A stretch of DNA of 64,000 nt from Corynebacterium pelargi (GTDB lineage: Bacteria > Actinomycetota > Actinomycetes > Mycobacteriales > Mycobacteriaceae): NCBI RefSeq assembly GCF_014635485.1, contig NZ_BMCX01000001.1, positions 489,634 through 553,633 on the forward strand, in the 5' to 3' direction. Shown here piece by piece: positions 17,936 through 27,877 of this stretch. The position numbers and the translations under genes were made by a program. The notes under the pieces are model-generated. The model saw only the letters and a list, made by a program, of their open reading frames with translations, was not told where the DNA came from and searched no databases. The stretch's first letter is position 1. The number at the start of each line of letters is the position of its first letter.

Positions 17936-18877
17936 TTATTGGCCAGCTAAATCTGCCACGCCAATCATGCCCGCATCTCCCCCAAGTTGCGCGCAGCGCA
18001 CTTGGGGCAGGGGTCGGTGACCAGCCCCCACGATCGACTCCGCGAGGACTTGTTTTGCGCGCTCCAAATACAGATCGCAGGCGCTGGCAACGCCACCGCC
18101 GATGACGATCAATCCGGGGTCGAGAACATCGGCAACGATCGACAGTGCCTTACCGAGCCACGTGGCAAAGTCGTCGAAGACTTCCAGGGCGAGCGCATCG
18201 CCTGCCCGTGCTGCTTGCATGACGGCTTTGCCACTGAAATCGCCTTGGCCACGCAGCACCGAATCGCGTTCGGGTTGGGCTTCCAGCATTTCTTGGGCGG
18301 TTTGCACCAGTGCAGTGCCCGAGCAATAGCGTTCGAGGCAGCCGCGTTTGCCGCAGGGGCAGGGGCGTCCATCCGGCACCACGCAGAGGTGACCGAATTC
18401 TGGTGCCGTGCCAAAAGCGCCGCGATAAATCCGACCCTGATCCATCAGGGTGGCGCCAATGCCGGTTCCGACGGCGAAGAGTACCCAGTTTTCCACGCCC
18501 TGCGCAGCACCGAAGCGGTATTCGCCCCACGCGGCGGAGTTGGCGTCGTGCTCAAGGCGCACGGGAAGGCCTAGAGCCTGGCTGAGTTCTTTGCGCACTT
18601 CGCGATCACGCCAAGGCAGGTGTGGGGCGAAGCGAACCACTTCGCATTCGGGATCCAGAAAGCCTGCGATGGCCAGTCCAACACCGGTGACGTTGTAGTG
18701 TTCGCGGATTGCTTCGACTAATTCGACGATGCTTCGCTGCAGCTCCTCGGCATCTTTGGGGGTATCCACCGATCGTTGCTCGACGATGGTGCCCGATGCC
18801 ACGACTGCCGCCCGAAGGTTGGTGCCACCAATATCAAATCCGACGGTTACGGGTTGGTCGGGTTCAATGAGCGGCAT
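17936..18877 (-). CDS. glk: Glucokinase, ROK family
   Basis: The enzyme phosphorylates intracellular glucose with ATP. The 313-residue product has the ROK phosphate loop GFDIGGTN (residues 13-20), the catalytic Asp111 in EHDANSAAWGE, and the zinc-binding cluster with His163, Cys173, Cys175 and Cys180. It ends with GGDAGMIGVADLAGQ. The N-terminal and central sequence is very close to C. glutamicum Glk as I remember it. AAGG lies seven bases before the ATG. Both neighbours are on the same strand. Confidence 0.94.
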   Translation of the reverse strand: MPLIEPDQPVTVGFDIGGTNLRAAVVASGTIVEQRSVDTPKDAEELQRSIVELVEAIREHYNVTGVGLAIAGFLDPECEVVRFAPHLPWRDREVRKELSQALGLPVRLEHDANSAAWGEYRFGAAQGVENWVLFAVGTGIGATLMDQGRIYRGAFGTAPEFGHLCVVPDGRPCPCGKRGCLERYCSGTALVQTAQEMLEAQPERDSVLRGQGDFSGKAVMQAARAGDALALEVFDDFATWLGKALSIVADVLDPGLIVIGGGVASACDLYLERAKQVLAESIVGAGHRPLPQVRCAQLGGDAGMIGVADLAGQ

Positions 18878-18956
18878 GGTGGGGCCTTCTGCGTCCGGGG
18901 CAGGTCTTTATACACCTGATGTCTAAGCAAAGCAGTATATCTGCCTGCAAAGCGCT

Positions 18957-20087
18957 TTAGCTAAACCCCACGATGGCACGCAGGCGAGCCCCCATAATTT
19001 CCCACGTCCAGTGCTCTTCTACGTGGCGTCGAGAAGCTAAGGCCATAGCTTTTCGACGCTCAGCGTCGCCCAAAAGCTCATCGAGCGCACAAATAAGCTC
19101 AGACACATTGCCACCTGGCACCACGATGGCCGTTTCTGGGGTGACGGTTTCAGGCGCCCCACCGGAATCGCCGGCGATCACCGGCAAACCGGCTGCCTGA
19201 GCCTCAAGATAGACAATGCCCAGGCCTTCAACATCAAGGCCATAGCCCCGGGTGCGGCAGGGCATGGCAAAAATATCAGCACCGTGAAGCATCTGCTCCA
19301 TCGTCGTCTCCGATACCCGGCCCGGCATCGAAACGGTGCGGGCATCGGGACCAAGCTGCGCGCGAAGCTTACGCAATGTTGGCTCATAACTTCCCTGCCC
19401 CACGATCACCAGCCGGGCATTCCGGTGGCGCTTTAACACCTCAGGCCACGCCTTTAAGAGCGTGTCTTGACCTTTGCGAGCCACCAAACGGGAGGTACAC
19501 AACACCACTAGCTGACCATCCCAACCCAGGCTGCTGCGAACTTCCTCTACGTTCTCGGGTGGACTGAAGCGTTCGAGGCTTACTCCAGAAGGTAAATGCT
19601 CGAAGGCGGGATGGGAGCCAAAGGCCCCTTGGATTCGGCCCAGAGTGTAATCGGAGATATAGGTAACGACATCGACGTTATTGCCAATCACGCGAAGCAG
19701 TTGGCGGGCAACAGGTGTCATGGCCCAACCAACCTCGTGGCCGTGGGTAGATGCGATCACGCGACGCGCTCCGGCCTTGCGAGCCTGAGCGGCCATGAGC
19801 GCCAGTGGGGCTGCTGCTCCAAACCACACGGTGTCGATGCCCTCTTCGGCGATGATCTCCTGCATCCGGCGTGCCGTAGCCGGCGTTGGCAGCATGACTT
19901 TGCGATGCCAACGATAGACCGGGTACTCGAGGTGCCGATCGTAGTGCTGCGCTGCGGCCTCGTCTTGGGTGGATGCAAATACCACCACATTTTCAGGTGG
20001 CAGCGTGCCGAGAAAATCACGCAGGTATGACTGAATCCCCCCAAGGGTTGGAGGGAAGTCGTTGGTTACGAGTAGAAGCTTTGGCAC
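18957..20087 (-). CDS. pimB: PimB', GDP-mannose-dependent phosphatidylinositol monomannoside mannosyltransferase
   Basis: PimB' adds the second mannose to phosphatidylinositol monomannoside, giving the anchor of lipomannan. It is a GT4, GT-B fold enzyme of 376 residues: N-terminal KLLLVTNDFPPTLGGIQSYLRDF, middle RLVARKGQDTLLKAWPEVL, and the nucleotide-sugar site with GLGIVYLEAQAAGLPVIAGDSGGAPETV. The GTG at 20087 begins one base after the TAA of the upstream NlpC/P60 gene, suggesting coupled translation; an ATG seven codons earlier would overlap that gene. Confidence 0.93.
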   Translation of the reverse strand: MPKLLLVTNDFPPTLGGIQSYLRDFLGTLPPENVVVFASTQDEAAAQHYDRHLEYPVYRWHRKVMLPTPATARRMQEIIAEEGIDTVWFGAAAPLALMAAQARKAGARRVIASTHGHEVGWAMTPVARQLLRVIGNNVDVVTYISDYTLGRIQGAFGSHPAFEHLPSGVSLERFSPPENVEEVRSSLGWDGQLVVLCTSRLVARKGQDTLLKAWPEVLKRHRNARLVIVGQGSYEPTLRKLRAQLGPDARTVSMPGRVSETTMEQMLHGADIFAMPCRTRGYGLDVEGLGIVYLEAQAAGLPVIAGDSGGAPETVTPETAIVVPGGNVSELICALDELLGDAERRKAMALASRRHVEEHWTWEIMGARLRAIVGFS

Positions 20088-20088
20088 G

Positions 20089-21096
20089 TTAGTAGCGACG
20101 TGCACCATAGATGGGCATGGAGTCTACGGCCACAACCTGCACAGGGATGCCGTAATCGGAGGCGTGCACCAACTTGCCATCACCGATGTAGATGCCAACG
20201 TGGGTTGCGCCAGGGTAATAGCCCACCACGTCGCCCGGCTGGAGGTTATTCACATCCACCGGCGTACCACCTGCCATTTGCGCCTGAGAGGTACGAGGGA
20301 CTTGTTTACCCTGCTGCAGGAAGGACCACACCACCAGGCCGGAGCAGTCAAAGGCATCCGGGCCTGCCGCGCCCCACTCATAAGGGGCGCCAAGTTTGCT
20401 CAACGCTGCCTGAACGGCACCAGAAGCGGCGGCTGAAAGCGCAGCGGGATCGATGGGCAGCGGGCCGTTTTTCAGTTCCCAGCGGGCGCGCTGCTCGGCC
20501 GAGAGGCCATTGACTCGATCCAGGATCTCATCGGTGCGCTGCTTGAGTTCTGCCTGCTGGCGGTCGAGCTCCTCTTCGCGCTTTTTCAGTGAGTTCTGTT
20601 CATAGGTCACTGCCGCTACAGAACGGTCTGCCTCGCTGCGCTTCTTCGCGGCTTGCTGAGTAACCTGACGCAAGTCCTTCAGTGCCTCATTGGCGTTGCG
20701 GGTCAGGGTGGACATGTAGGAAGCACGGTCGATGGCGTACTGCGGCGAGTCGGCGCCGAGCGCATTGCTCAAAGGATCGATAGTGGCGCCGCGGTATTTG
20801 GAGCCTGCAAGACGGTTGACTTCCTGGCGGTAGGCCTGTTCCCGGTCTCGGGCTTTATCAGCCTCCACAGCGGCCGCTGCGGCGCGAGCTTTGAGCTCGT
20901 CCAGCTTGTCGTCTCCGCGCTCTAGGTCGAGCTGGAGCTGCTTTACTTCCTCGTTTTTGGCGCTGGCTTCATGAGAGATGTGGTCCATCTCTTGGATCAA
21001 CGCATCAACCTCATCTGCGGACACGCTGGGTGCCATACCAAGCAGCAGGAGGCTTGAGCCCACTGCAGCGATGAGCTTTTTGGAATGGAAGTTCAC
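20089..21096 (-). CDS. NlpC/P60 cell wall hydrolase with coiled-coil domain (RipA/RipC-like)
   Basis: The 335-residue secreted peptidoglycan hydrolase has a signal peptide (LIAAVGSSLLLLGMAPSVSA), a long coiled coil (about residues 25-205) and a C-terminal NlpC/P60 domain with the catalytic Cys in DAFDCSGLVVWSF and His in THVGIYIGDGKLVHAS. The family cleaves D-Glu-DAP bonds in stem peptides and the coiled coil is thought to regulate it through the FtsEX system. The GTG at 21096 has AAGGA nine bases upstream and starts just before the signal peptide; the longer frame is rejected. Confidence 0.92.
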   Translation of the reverse strand: MNFHSKKLIAAVGSSLLLLGMAPSVSADEVDALIQEMDHISHEASAKNEEVKQLQLDLERGDDKLDELKARAAAAAVEADKARDREQAYRQEVNRLAGSKYRGATIDPLSNALGADSPQYAIDRASYMSTLTRNANEALKDLRQVTQQAAKKRSEADRSVAAVTYEQNSLKKREEELDRQQAELKQRTDEILDRVNGLSAEQRARWELKNGPLPIDPAALSAAASGAVQAALSKLGAPYEWGAAGPDAFDCSGLVVWSFLQQGKQVPRTSQAQMAGGTPVDVNNLQPGDVVGYYPGATHVGIYIGDGKLVHASDYGIPVQVVAVDSMPIYGARRY

Positions 21097-21218
21097 GTCA
21101 CCAGATCCTTTAACGCTACGGAAGAAAAGCAAATCTTAGGTCACTATAGCCGCACACCGCCGATTCTTAATACACAAACACCAAAATTGTGAAGCATGTG
21201 AAACGAGGGGCAGAACTA

Positions 21219-21250
21219 CAAAAGCCGCCACCTTATTTCAGGTGACGGCT
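21219..21250 (-). terminator. Intrinsic terminator after the small NlpC/P60 gene
   Basis: On the minus strand AGCCGTCACCT and AGGTGGCGGCT pair around a short AT loop, followed by TTTTGTAGTT, beginning 17 bases after the stop codon at 21267. Confidence 0.8.
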
Positions 21251-21266
21251 CAAGAAAGCGTTGCGC

Positions 21267-21878
21267 TTAGAAGCGAACAGCGCTGTGGTACGGCATGGAG
21301 TCCAGCGGGGACTCGGACAGCGGGGTGCCTTCGTTCAGAGCGTGGATCACGGTGCCGTGGCCGGTGTAGATACCAACGTGGGATGCACCGGAGTAGAAGG
21401 CAACGATGTCGCCGGGCTGGAGCTGATCGCGGGAAACCTTACGGCCGGCAGCAGCCTGGTCGTAGGAGGTGCGCGGGATGGACTTGCCAACCTGGCTGTA
21501 TGCCCAGGAGGTCAGGCCGGAGCAGTCGAAGGCGTTCGGGCCTGCAGCGCCCCACACGTAAGGGGAACCGATCTTGGTGCGAGCAGCGTCCACGATCTTC
21601 TGACCTTCAGAGGACAAAGGAGCGGAAACCGGAGCGGCCGCGAGGGAGCCAAGACCCAGGTCGATGCCTTGCTGAGCGAAGGGTGCCTCTACCAGGTTGG
21701 TGATGTTGCCGGTGTTGAGCGCGTCAACGCCAGGAACCTGTACCGACTGGCCGGTGAAAGGCTCGGTGATTTCGAATGCCTGCGCGGCGGGGGCCAGGGC
21801 TGCTGCAGCGCCCACCACTGCTGCCGATGCTACGGCTGCGTTGCGGGCGTTCTGCTTGTTGCGACGGTGCTTAGCCAC
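21267..21878 (-). CDS. NlpC/P60 family secreted peptidoglycan hydrolase, small form
   Basis: The 203-residue product has a basic N-terminus and signal peptide (AVASAAVVGAAAALAPAAQA, residues about 15-34), a Gln/Val-rich linker and a C-terminal NlpC/P60 domain with Cys in NAFDCSGLTSWAY and His in SHVGIYTGHGTVIHA. It resembles C. glutamicum NlpC (cg2402) and lacks the coiled coil of the gene after it. The GTG start has GGAGA seven bases upstream. A terminator follows, so it is a separate unit. A promoter candidate lies about 150 bases upstream, leaving a long leader. Confidence 0.9.
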   Translation of the reverse strand: MAKHRRNKQNARNAAVASAAVVGAAAALAPAAQAFEITEPFTGQSVQVPGVDALNTGNITNLVEAPFAQQGIDLGLGSLAAAPVSAPLSSEGQKIVDAARTKIGSPYVWGAAGPNAFDCSGLTSWAYSQVGKSIPRTSYDQAAAGRKVSRDQLQPGDIVAFYSGASHVGIYTGHGTVIHALNEGTPLSESPLDSMPYHSAVRF

Positions 21879-22026
21879 GATTGATTCTCCAAATCATTTC
21901 TTGTCCAACGGGAAACCCGTTACGGCTTCAATTTCTCTTTAACTCATCTGAGACTTCGAAGACGTTCTAGTTCTTCGTTGTCCGTTCCACGCTTCCTCTT
22001 GAAGCCCTTCACGAAATGTCTCGATT

Positions 22027-22056
22027 AGGTTACGAAATTGCAACAAACATTGTCTA
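22027..22056 (-). promoter_or_regulatory. Candidate promoter for the small NlpC/P60 gene
   Basis: Minus strand: TAGACA (22051-22056) and TAACCT (22027-22032) with an 18-bp spacer. A start near 22020 would give a leader of about 140 bases. Confidence 0.4.
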
Positions 22057-22460
22057 CTCGAAACGCCGTAATCATTTCGTTATCAACCCGTGATCGTTTC
22101 AAGACCACATAACCTCTACCCCGCCCCCGAAGATTTCCTGCAAGCATAGCACTAAAACCGGCACGGTATTTCCACCCGTTGAACTGGGCTTTTCGTAGAA
22201 CTATCAAGTATTACTTGAAGGCTTTAACGCAACCCGCCATAGTTTCAATAAGACACCACATTTACTCGATGTGTTCTTGCTCACACCGAGCGTTTCAGTG
22301 CCATATCGCGGTGCTTTTGGTGACGTATAGGGCGATACATAACGCCATAATGTCGATCAATATCAGCACCTCTGCCCTAGAGATCACTCCCCCACAGCCC
22401 ATGGGACGCCCTTGAGGCAGCATGGCTAACTTTTCTTGCTCCTATATATAAGGAATGAAA

Positions 22461-22488
22461 AAAGAGGCCGGCATATGCCGGCCTCTTT
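22461..22488. terminator. Perfectly palindromic intrinsic terminator of qcrB
   Basis: A 28-base perfect palindrome (arms AAAGAGGCCGGCAT and ATGCCGGCCTCTTT) flanked by A-runs and T-runs on both sides, 37 bases after the qcrB stop on the minus strand. It would work in both directions. Confidence 0.9.
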
Positions 22489-22524
22489 TATGGAAGAGAC
22501 TTTCCGTATTCGATGGAGCGGTGA

Positions 22525-24147
22525 CTAGCGCTCTTGTTCCTCGTCGCGTGCACGGTTGGCGCGCTGGAGGTTTTCGTACATCTCCACCTCTTCGTGGTGG
22601 TTGGCTTCCTCGATGCGTGCTGCCTTCTCGCGGATATCAACAGGATCCGGGGAGAAGAAGCTACCGCGGCCGGGGGAGCCTGCGAAGCCGAGCTGGTTCA
22701 TCTGCTTCGGTACGGCTGCACCTTGGTACTCCAGCGGGATAGCGTGGCCATGCTCGTCGACCTGGCCAAGTGGCTGGTGCACCTCGATGAAGGCGCCGTT
22801 CGGCATCATCTTGATGGTGCCGGTCTCGATGCCGTGCTCGAGCACCTCGCGGTCGGAACGCTGCAAACCGATGCAGATGCGGTAGGTGATGAAGTAAGAC
22901 AGCGGCGGCAGGATGATCAAGCCGATGCGGCCTACCCAAGTCATAGCGTTCAGCGAGATATCGAAGTGGTAAGCGAAGAGGTCGTTACCACCGGAGAGGG
23001 TGAGCAGGAAGTAGAACACGATGCCCATAACACCCAGGGAGGTGCGAACTGGAACGTCGCGAGGACGCTGCAGCAAGTTGTGGTGTGCATCGTCGCCGGT
23101 GATCTTCTTCTCGATGAAGGGGTAGGTCACCAACAGGATCACGAGCACCAGACACAGCATGGCTACCCAGAAGGCACCAGGGATGGTGTAGCGGCCGATG
23201 TAGAGCTCCCAAGCGGGCATGACACGGGCAGCACCGTCAGTCCACAGCATGTAGATGTCGGGCTGAGAACCTGCGGATACCTGCGAGGGGTTGTACGGGC
23301 CAAGGTTCCAGATGGCGTTGATGGAGGTCAGACCAGCCATCAGTGCGAGCACGCCAGCGGTGAGCAGACCGAAGGCAGCAGCCTTCAGGCCGAACAGCGG
23401 CAGAATGCGAACGCCAACCACGTTGTTCTCGGTGCGACCAGCGCCCGGGAACTGGGTGTGCTTCTGGTACCAAACCAGGGCAAGGTGAGCGGCGATCAGG
23501 CCGAGGATGATGCCCGGGATCAACAGCACGTGAGCGATGTAGAAGCGGTCGAGCATCAAATCGGAGGGGAAGTCGCCACCGAAGATCAGCCAGTGCAGCC
23601 AGGTGCCGATGATTGGCATACCAACGATGATGGCCGACATAATGCGCAGACCAACACCGGAGAGCAGGTCGTCGGGCAGGGAGTAACCCATGAAGCCTTC
23701 AACCATGCCCAGCAGCAGCAGGACAACACCGATGATCCAGTTTGCTTCACGCGGGCGACGGAATGCGCCGGTGAAGAAGATGCGCAGCATGTGCACGGTC
23801 ATGGCGACCATGAACATCAGGGCTGCCCAGTGGTGCATCTGGCGGATGAACAGACCGCCGCGAACCTCGAAGGAGATGTTCAGTGCGGTTTCGTATGCAC
23901 GGGACATTTCCACACCGTTAAGTGGGAGGTAGTCGCCGTCGTAGATGACCTTGGTGATCGAAGGATCGAAGAACAGGGTCAGGTACACACCGGTCAGCAG
24001 CAGGATGATGAAGCTGTAGAGAGCGATCTCACCCAGCATGAACGACCAGTGGGTCGGGAATACTTTGTTGATCTGACGGCGGATACCGGCAGAAGCCGTG
24101 TACCGCGAGTCAATGTTGTTGCCGATTTCGGCTAGTTTGTTGCTCAT
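22525..24147 (-). CDS. qcrB: QcrB, cytochrome b subunit of the menaquinol-cytochrome c reductase
   Basis: QcrB carries the two b-type hemes and quinone sites of the actinobacterial bc1 complex, which joins cytochrome aa3 in a supercomplex. The 540-residue product has eight or more membrane helices, [30 protein letters not shown] with heme-ligand histidines, [20 protein letters not shown], and a PWE-type Q-site equivalent ([14 protein letters not shown]). The charged C-terminal extension of about 120 residues is typical of the actinobacterial form. The ATG overlaps the qcrA stop by four bases (ATGA). Confidence 0.96.
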   Translation of the reverse strand: MSNKLAEIGNNIDSRYTASAGIRRQINKVFPTHWSFMLGEIALYSFIILLLTGVYLTLFFDPSITKVIYDGDYLPLNGVEMSRAYETALNISFEVRGGLFIRQMHHWAALMFMVAMTVHMLRIFFTGAFRRPREANWIIGVVLLLLGMVEGFMGYSLPDDLLSGVGLRIMSAIIVGMPIIGTWLHWLIFGGDFPSDLMLDRFYIAHVLLIPGIILGLIAAHLALVWYQKHTQFPGAGRTENNVVGVRILPLFGLKAAAFGLLTAGVLALMAGLTSINAIWNLGPYNPSQVSAGSQPDIYMLWTDGAARVMPAWELYIGRYTIPGAFWVAMLCLVLVILLVTYPFIEKKITGDDAHHNLLQRPRDVPVRTSLGVMGIVFYFLLTLSGGNDLFAYHFDISLNAMTWVGRIGLIILPPLSYFITYRICIGLQRSDREVLEHGIETGTIKMMPNGAFIEVHQPLGQVDEHGHAIPLEYQGAAVPKQMNQLGFAGSPGRGSFFSPDPVDIREKAARIEEANHHEEVEMYENLQRANRARDEEQER

Positions 24148-25361
24148 GACTGACGCTCCCAGAATGCCGGGCCGACAGGCTCGATGAAGTTGCCTGCGGC
24201 GACGAGGTAACCCTCTTCGTCAACGGTGATCGGCAGCTGAGGCAGAGCACGGGCAGCAGGACCGAATACCGGCTTGCCGTAGTGCAAAGCGTCGAACTGC
24301 GACTGGTGGCACGGGCACAGGATGCGGTTGGTCTGAGCCTCGTACAGCGAGGTCGGGCAACCGATGTGCGTGCAGATCTTCGAGTAGGCGTAGTAATCGC
24401 CGTAGTGGAAATCTTCCTGGTTCTGACGCTCAACAACCTTCAGCGCATCTTCGGAGCGCAGGCGAATCAACATCACAGGGTTACGAGGACCGTGGATGGA
24501 GTGCATCTGCTCTTCGAAAACATCAGCCTTGGCGTCGTACTGATCGCCATCGTTGACCAGGTCTGCGGGCAAGGGGTACACAGTTTCCATTGCGCCAGCA
24601 GCGAGATCCTCGGGGCGGATACGCACCAGGCGGGTAACACCCTGAGTGGTGTAGTGATCGCCGATGGAGCTTTCGTGCTTTTCGGCAACGACACCGGTGT
24701 CACGGCCGAGGTAAAGCTTCACGCCTTCATTGTGAAGAGTCCAACCGGAGGTCCAGAGGGTACCGTCACCCTGAATACCGAGCGGGCCCTTCTTCCAGGG
24801 GTTCTTCACCATGCCGCCGAGCGGTGCAATGACCACGAGGCCGGCGAGCAGGCCACCGACGCCGAGCATGGACTTGATGACCTTGCGGCGTCCAAGGGTG
24901 GAGGTCTGCCAAGAATCGTTGAGCAAAGCAACGATGGTGCGGCGGTCGACCTCGTCGGAAGGACCATCGTGGCGACGCTGTACGGCGATCTCCTCGGGGA
25001 TGATCTTCTTTACGTACAGGGTTGCGCCGATACCCAGGCCAAGAATGGCGAGGCCAGCGGTGAGACCGAGCAATGGGGTGTAGAAGGTGTAGAACCACAG
25101 GCCTTCTTCGCCCAGTGCCTTGTACTCCCAAGGCCAGAACAGGTACACGGCCAGGAAGGCGATGGCGGCAACGATGCCGATGCCCAACCAGATGCCGACG
25201 GTGCGGGAAGCGCGCTTATCAGCCGGATCGTTGTCGATCGGGAAGCGCTCTTTGCGGTATGCAACGGTCACGCCGTCGAGCTCAGTGCCCAGACGTGCGA
25301 GCTCATCGTTGCTCATACCGTTGAGTTCTTTTTCGGTGTATTGCTTCTCGTTATTGCTCAT
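24144..25361 (-). CDS. qcrA: QcrA, Rieske iron-sulfur subunit of the bc1 complex
   Basis: The 405-residue protein has an actinobacterial N-terminal region with three membrane segments and a C-terminal Rieske domain. The 2Fe-2S ligands lie in CTHIGC (Cys330, His332) and CPCH (Cys349, His352), with Cys335 and Cys351 positioned for the disulfide. The ATG at 25361 begins [17 protein letters not shown] and overlaps the qcrC stop in an ATGA; the frame is open further upstream but runs into qcrC. Confidence 0.96.
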   Translation of the reverse strand: MSNNEKQYTEKELNGMSNDELARLGTELDGVTVAYRKERFPIDNDPADKRASRTVGIWLGIGIVAAIAFLAVYLFWPWEYKALGEEGLWFYTFYTPLLGLTAGLAILGLGIGATLYVKKIIPEEIAVQRRHDGPSDEVDRRTIVALLNDSWQTSTLGRRKVIKSMLGVGGLLAGLVVIAPLGGMVKNPWKKGPLGIQGDGTLWTSGWTLHNEGVKLYLGRDTGVVAEKHESSIGDHYTTQGVTRLVRIRPEDLAAGAMETVYPLPADLVNDGDQYDAKADVFEEQMHSIHGPRNPVMLIRLRSEDALKVVERQNQEDFHYGDYYAYSKICTHIGCPTSLYEAQTNRILCPCHQSQFDALHYGKPVFGPAARALPQLPITVDEEGYLVAAGNFIEPVGPAFWERQS

Positions 25362-26251
25362 GAGCGCGATCCAATCCACAATGCGGCGGCCACGAGGACC
25401 ACGATTCCGACGAGCCACATCATCATGCCCTCAGTAACGGGGCCGAGACCACCGAGGCTCCAACCACCGGGGCTGGGGGTTTCCTTGGAGGACTTAATAA
25501 AGGCGATGATGTCCTTCTTCTCGTCAGCGGTGAGCTGGCGGTCGGAGAACTTCGGCATGTTTTCAGGGCCGGTCAGCATGGCCTGGTAGATCTCCTGCTC
25601 GTTGGCGGGATCAAGCACAGGTGCGTACTTACCGGAGGACAGTGCGCCGCCACGGCCGGTGAAGTTGTGGCAGGAGGCGCAGTTGAGGCGGAACAGATCG
25701 GAGCCGCGAGCGACATCGGCTGGATCGATCTTGCCGTCGTAGTTCTTACCGCGGAGGGATTCCATAGCAATGGAGCCGTCCTGGTTATAAACGATGCCGG
25801 GGCCACCGCCGTTGGCGTCTACGTATGCGGCCAAAGCCAGAATCTGGGCTTCGGTGTAACGCGCAGGCTTGCGGGGCACCTGTGCCTCATTGCGGGTCAT
25901 CGGCATACGGCCGGAGTGAACCTGGAAGTACACAGCGCCAGCGCCGGTGCCGACGAGGGACGGACCGCGTTCCTTCACACCCTGCAGGTTGGCACCGTGG
26001 CAGGTGATGCAGGCGGTGTCGTAAATGGTCTTGCCCTCTTCGATGAGTGCTTGCTCATCTTTTTGGGCCGTAGCAACTTGGGCGTCCGGGGTTGCGGCGT
26101 TCACCAGCAGTCCGGCACCGGTAAGGCCAACAGAAAGTGCGAATGCTCCAGCAAGCGTACGGCGAAGCTTGCGGCGCGTCTTCACCTTCTTTGCCTTTGT
26201 TGCCGAGACAGTCTGCTCGACTGCCTCGTGATTGGTGGGATTGGTATCCAT
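25358..26251 (-). CDS. qcrC: QcrC, diheme cytochrome c1 subunit
   Basis: QcrC is the diheme cytochrome c that replaces separate cytochromes c1 and c in actinobacteria, passing electrons from the Rieske centre to the CuA site of CtaC. The protein (about 297 residues) has an N-terminal membrane anchor, two CXXCH heme motifs (CITCH and CASCH) in separate c-type domains, and a C-terminal membrane helix ([18 protein letters not shown]). Two adjacent ATG codons occur; the second has AAGGG at better spacing. The gene overlaps qcrA by four bases. Confidence 0.96.
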   Translation of the reverse strand: MDTNPTNHEAVEQTVSATKAKKVKTRRKLRRTLAGAFALSVGLTGAGLLVNAATPDAQVATAQKDEQALIEEGKTIYDTACITCHGANLQGVKERGPSLVGTGAGAVYFQVHSGRMPMTRNEAQVPRKPARYTEAQILALAAYVDANGGGPGIVYNQDGSIAMESLRGKNYDGKIDPADVARGSDLFRLNCASCHNFTGRGGALSSGKYAPVLDPANEQEIYQAMLTGPENMPKFSDRQLTADEKKDIIAFIKSSKETPSPGGWSLGGLGPVTEGMMMWLVGIVVLVAAALWIGSRS

Positions 26252-26322
26252 CATTTCCCTTTGTGTCTCGAATACGGAAAGTGAGGGGCGGTCAGCGTCG
26301 AAACGCTATGCACAACCGCGTC

Positions 26323-26940
26323 CTACTGGATGAAGTAGATCGTGATGAACAGGCCGATCCAGACAACGTCCACGAAGTGCCAGTAGTACGACGTCACCAT
26401 TGCGGCGGTTGCCTGTGCTGGGGTGAACTTCGCCTTGCTGATGCGCAGCATCACCACGACGAATGCCAGCACACCTGCGAGCACGTGAGCCGCGTGGAAG
26501 CCGGTGGTGATGAAGAACGTAGAACCGTAGACGCTGCTGGGGATGGTCATGCCGTGCTCTACCAGGTGGTAGTACTCGTATGCCTGGCCAACCAGGAAGA
26601 TCGAACCCAGCAGGATGGTGATCGCAAACCACTTGCGAAGACCGAAGACGTCGCCACGCTCTGCAGCAAACACGCCGAACTGCGCCGTGAAGGACGAAGA
26701 AATCAGCACGATGGTGATTGCCAGTGCGTATGGGACGTTGAGGTGATCCGCTCCCTCCTTCCAAGATCCATTGCCGATGCCGTTTGCGCGCGAGGTGAAG
26801 TACATCGCGAACAGGCCGGCGAAGAACATCAATTCCTGAGACAGGAACACAATCGTGCCGACACTGACCATGTTGGGTCGGTTCAGTGCCGCAACACGTT
26901 GTGGTGCTGCCATACCTTTGTTTCCAATTGCGCTCGTCAC
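26323..26940 (-). CDS. ctaE: CtaE, cytochrome aa3 oxidase subunit III
   Basis: The 205-residue protein has five or more membrane helices and the subunit III sequence [43 protein letters not shown] and [22 protein letters not shown]. It heads the ctaE-qcrC-qcrA-qcrB operon. The GTG at 26940 corresponds to the C. glutamicum N-terminus ([21 protein letters not shown]). No ribosome site is seen; a TACTAG element is close upstream. A GlxR-like site lies about 270 bases further upstream. Confidence 0.94.
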   Translation of the reverse strand: MTSAIGNKGMAAPQRVAALNRPNMVSVGTIVFLSQELMFFAGLFAMYFTSRANGIGNGSWKEGADHLNVPYALAITIVLISSSFTAQFGVFAAERGDVFGLRKWFAITILLGSIFLVGQAYEYYHLVEHGMTIPSSVYGSTFFITTGFHAAHVLAGVLAFVVVMLRISKAKFTPAQATAAMVTSYYWHFVDVVWIGLFITIYFIQ

Positions 26941-27211
26941 GTGTTCTAGTATGGCGGTTCCCGCCGGGTGAGTCACGTTTTTGCCCCCGCCCGTTTTCGC
27001 TTTTCGAGCACTACATTTGGCACCCCCACACCGTCAGATCCCTGCAGAAAAAATTTTTTCTTTGCGTGGAACTTTTTGACCTAGCTAAACGACGCACAGT
27101 TTTCGCAGGTCATTTAACGCTTCTTTGAAAAGCGCAATCCAGGTTCTCAAAAGACTGCTTTCAGTTACGTCTCAGGGATCACAGTTTCCTTTGATACATG
27201 CCCTTTTAGCG

Positions 27212-27227
27212 TGAGAGTTAATTCACA
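27212..27227. promoter_or_regulatory. GlxR (CRP-type) binding site candidate upstream of ctaE
   Basis: TGAGAGTTAATTCACA matches the GlxR consensus TGTGANNTANNTCACA at all but one of its defined positions. GlxR is known to control cytochrome oxidase and bc1 genes in C. glutamicum. Confidence 0.55.
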
Positions 27228-27359
27228 ATCGTGGAGGCCGAAGATACCGGCGATACCAACTTTTGTATGCCCCTCCCCCGCGGGACGACATTGCAAAGAC
27301 TCAAGCCCCACATACCCCTTATCACGTGGGTTTTATTTTGCGCCTCCGTGAAATACACG

Positions 27360-27412
27360 AACGCCCCGAACACTACCCCCGCCATTCAAAGCGAGGGGTG
27401 TCGGGGCGTTTG
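27360..27412. terminator. Terminator hairpin after ctaF
   Basis: AACGCCCCGAACAC pairs with GTGTCGGGGCGTT (one mismatch) around an inner stem of CCCC/GGGG type. It starts about 17 bases after the ctaF stop on the minus strand. Confidence 0.7.
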
Positions 27413-27428
27413 CAGACGCGAGAAGGAA

Positions 27429-27860
27429 CTAGTGCTTTTCCTTCGGAAGGCCGTACTGAAGGTTCAGCATCGTGGTGGTGTAGATCAGGCACACAGCGCC
27501 CAATGCGATCAACCAGTAGTGCATGTAGATGATGCCGAAGCCGAGCAGAGCGATGGAGCCGCTCATTGCCAGAGGCCAGATGGAACCGGGGCTAAAGAAG
27601 CCCAGGGTGCCGGCACCGTCGGAAATCTCAGCCTCTTCCCAGTCTTCTGGGAGCACGTCGATGCGCTTTTCGGTGAAGTGGAGGTAACCGCCGAGCATCA
27701 AGGAAAGTGCAGTGGCGAGGAACAGGGAGATACCGCCTGCCCACTCATAGCCCTTGATGTTGCCGGAGTCAGATACGTGAATGGTTGCGAACACGTAGAT
27801 GATGGAGACGATGAACATGAATACGGAGATCCCGTACATGATCTTGGAGCTAGCCTTCAT
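27429..27860 (-). CDS. ctaF: CtaF, cytochrome aa3 oxidase subunit IV (actinobacterial)
   Basis: The 143-residue protein has four hydrophobic segments (about residues 5-27, 37-60, 90-110 and 113-132) and the actinobacterial signature [49 protein letters not shown]. It is a small subunit of the aa3 oxidase. It follows ctaC after 17 bases, has GAGAGGA before the ATG, and is followed by a terminator, so ctaC-ctaF is a two-gene unit. Confidence 0.94.
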   Translation of the reverse strand: MKASSKIMYGISVFMFIVSIIYVFATIHVSDSGNIKGYEWAGGISLFLATALSLMLGGYLHFTEKRIDVLPEDWEEAEISDGAGTLGFFSPGSIWPLAMSGSIALLGFGIIYMHYWLIALGAVCLIYTTTMLNLQYGLPKEKH

Positions 27861-27877
27861 TGTTCAGTCCTCTCGTT

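Larger units (their letters stand above)
21879..22524. other. Intergenic region upstream of the NlpC/P60 gene and downstream of qcrB
   Basis: About 645 bases with lower G+C than the surroundings. It holds the ribosome site, long leader and candidate promoter of the NlpC/P60 gene, and the qcrB terminator at the right. C. glutamicum nlpC is reported to have a c-di-AMP riboswitch; I looked for its conserved segments here and could not recognise them by eye. Confidence 0.5.
26941..27428. other. Intergenic region between ctaE and ctaF
   Basis: About 490 bases holding the upstream region of the ctaE-qcr operon (including the GlxR-like site) and the ctaF terminator. No gene is credible here. Confidence 0.6.

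Noticed and set aside
22021..22040. DtxR-like half-site (TTAGGT) in the NlpC/P60 upstream region
   Set aside because: Only one half matches; the other half of the 19-bp palindrome is missing.
22534..24135. A 533-codon open frame antisense to qcrB, and similar long frames antisense to qcrA (24282-25589), aceF (38560-40572) and glnA (48603-50081)
   Set aside because: They are exact mirrors of highly conserved genes with strong codon bias; their translations are low in hydrophobic cores, rich in His/Gln/Val and lack family motifs and ribosome sites.
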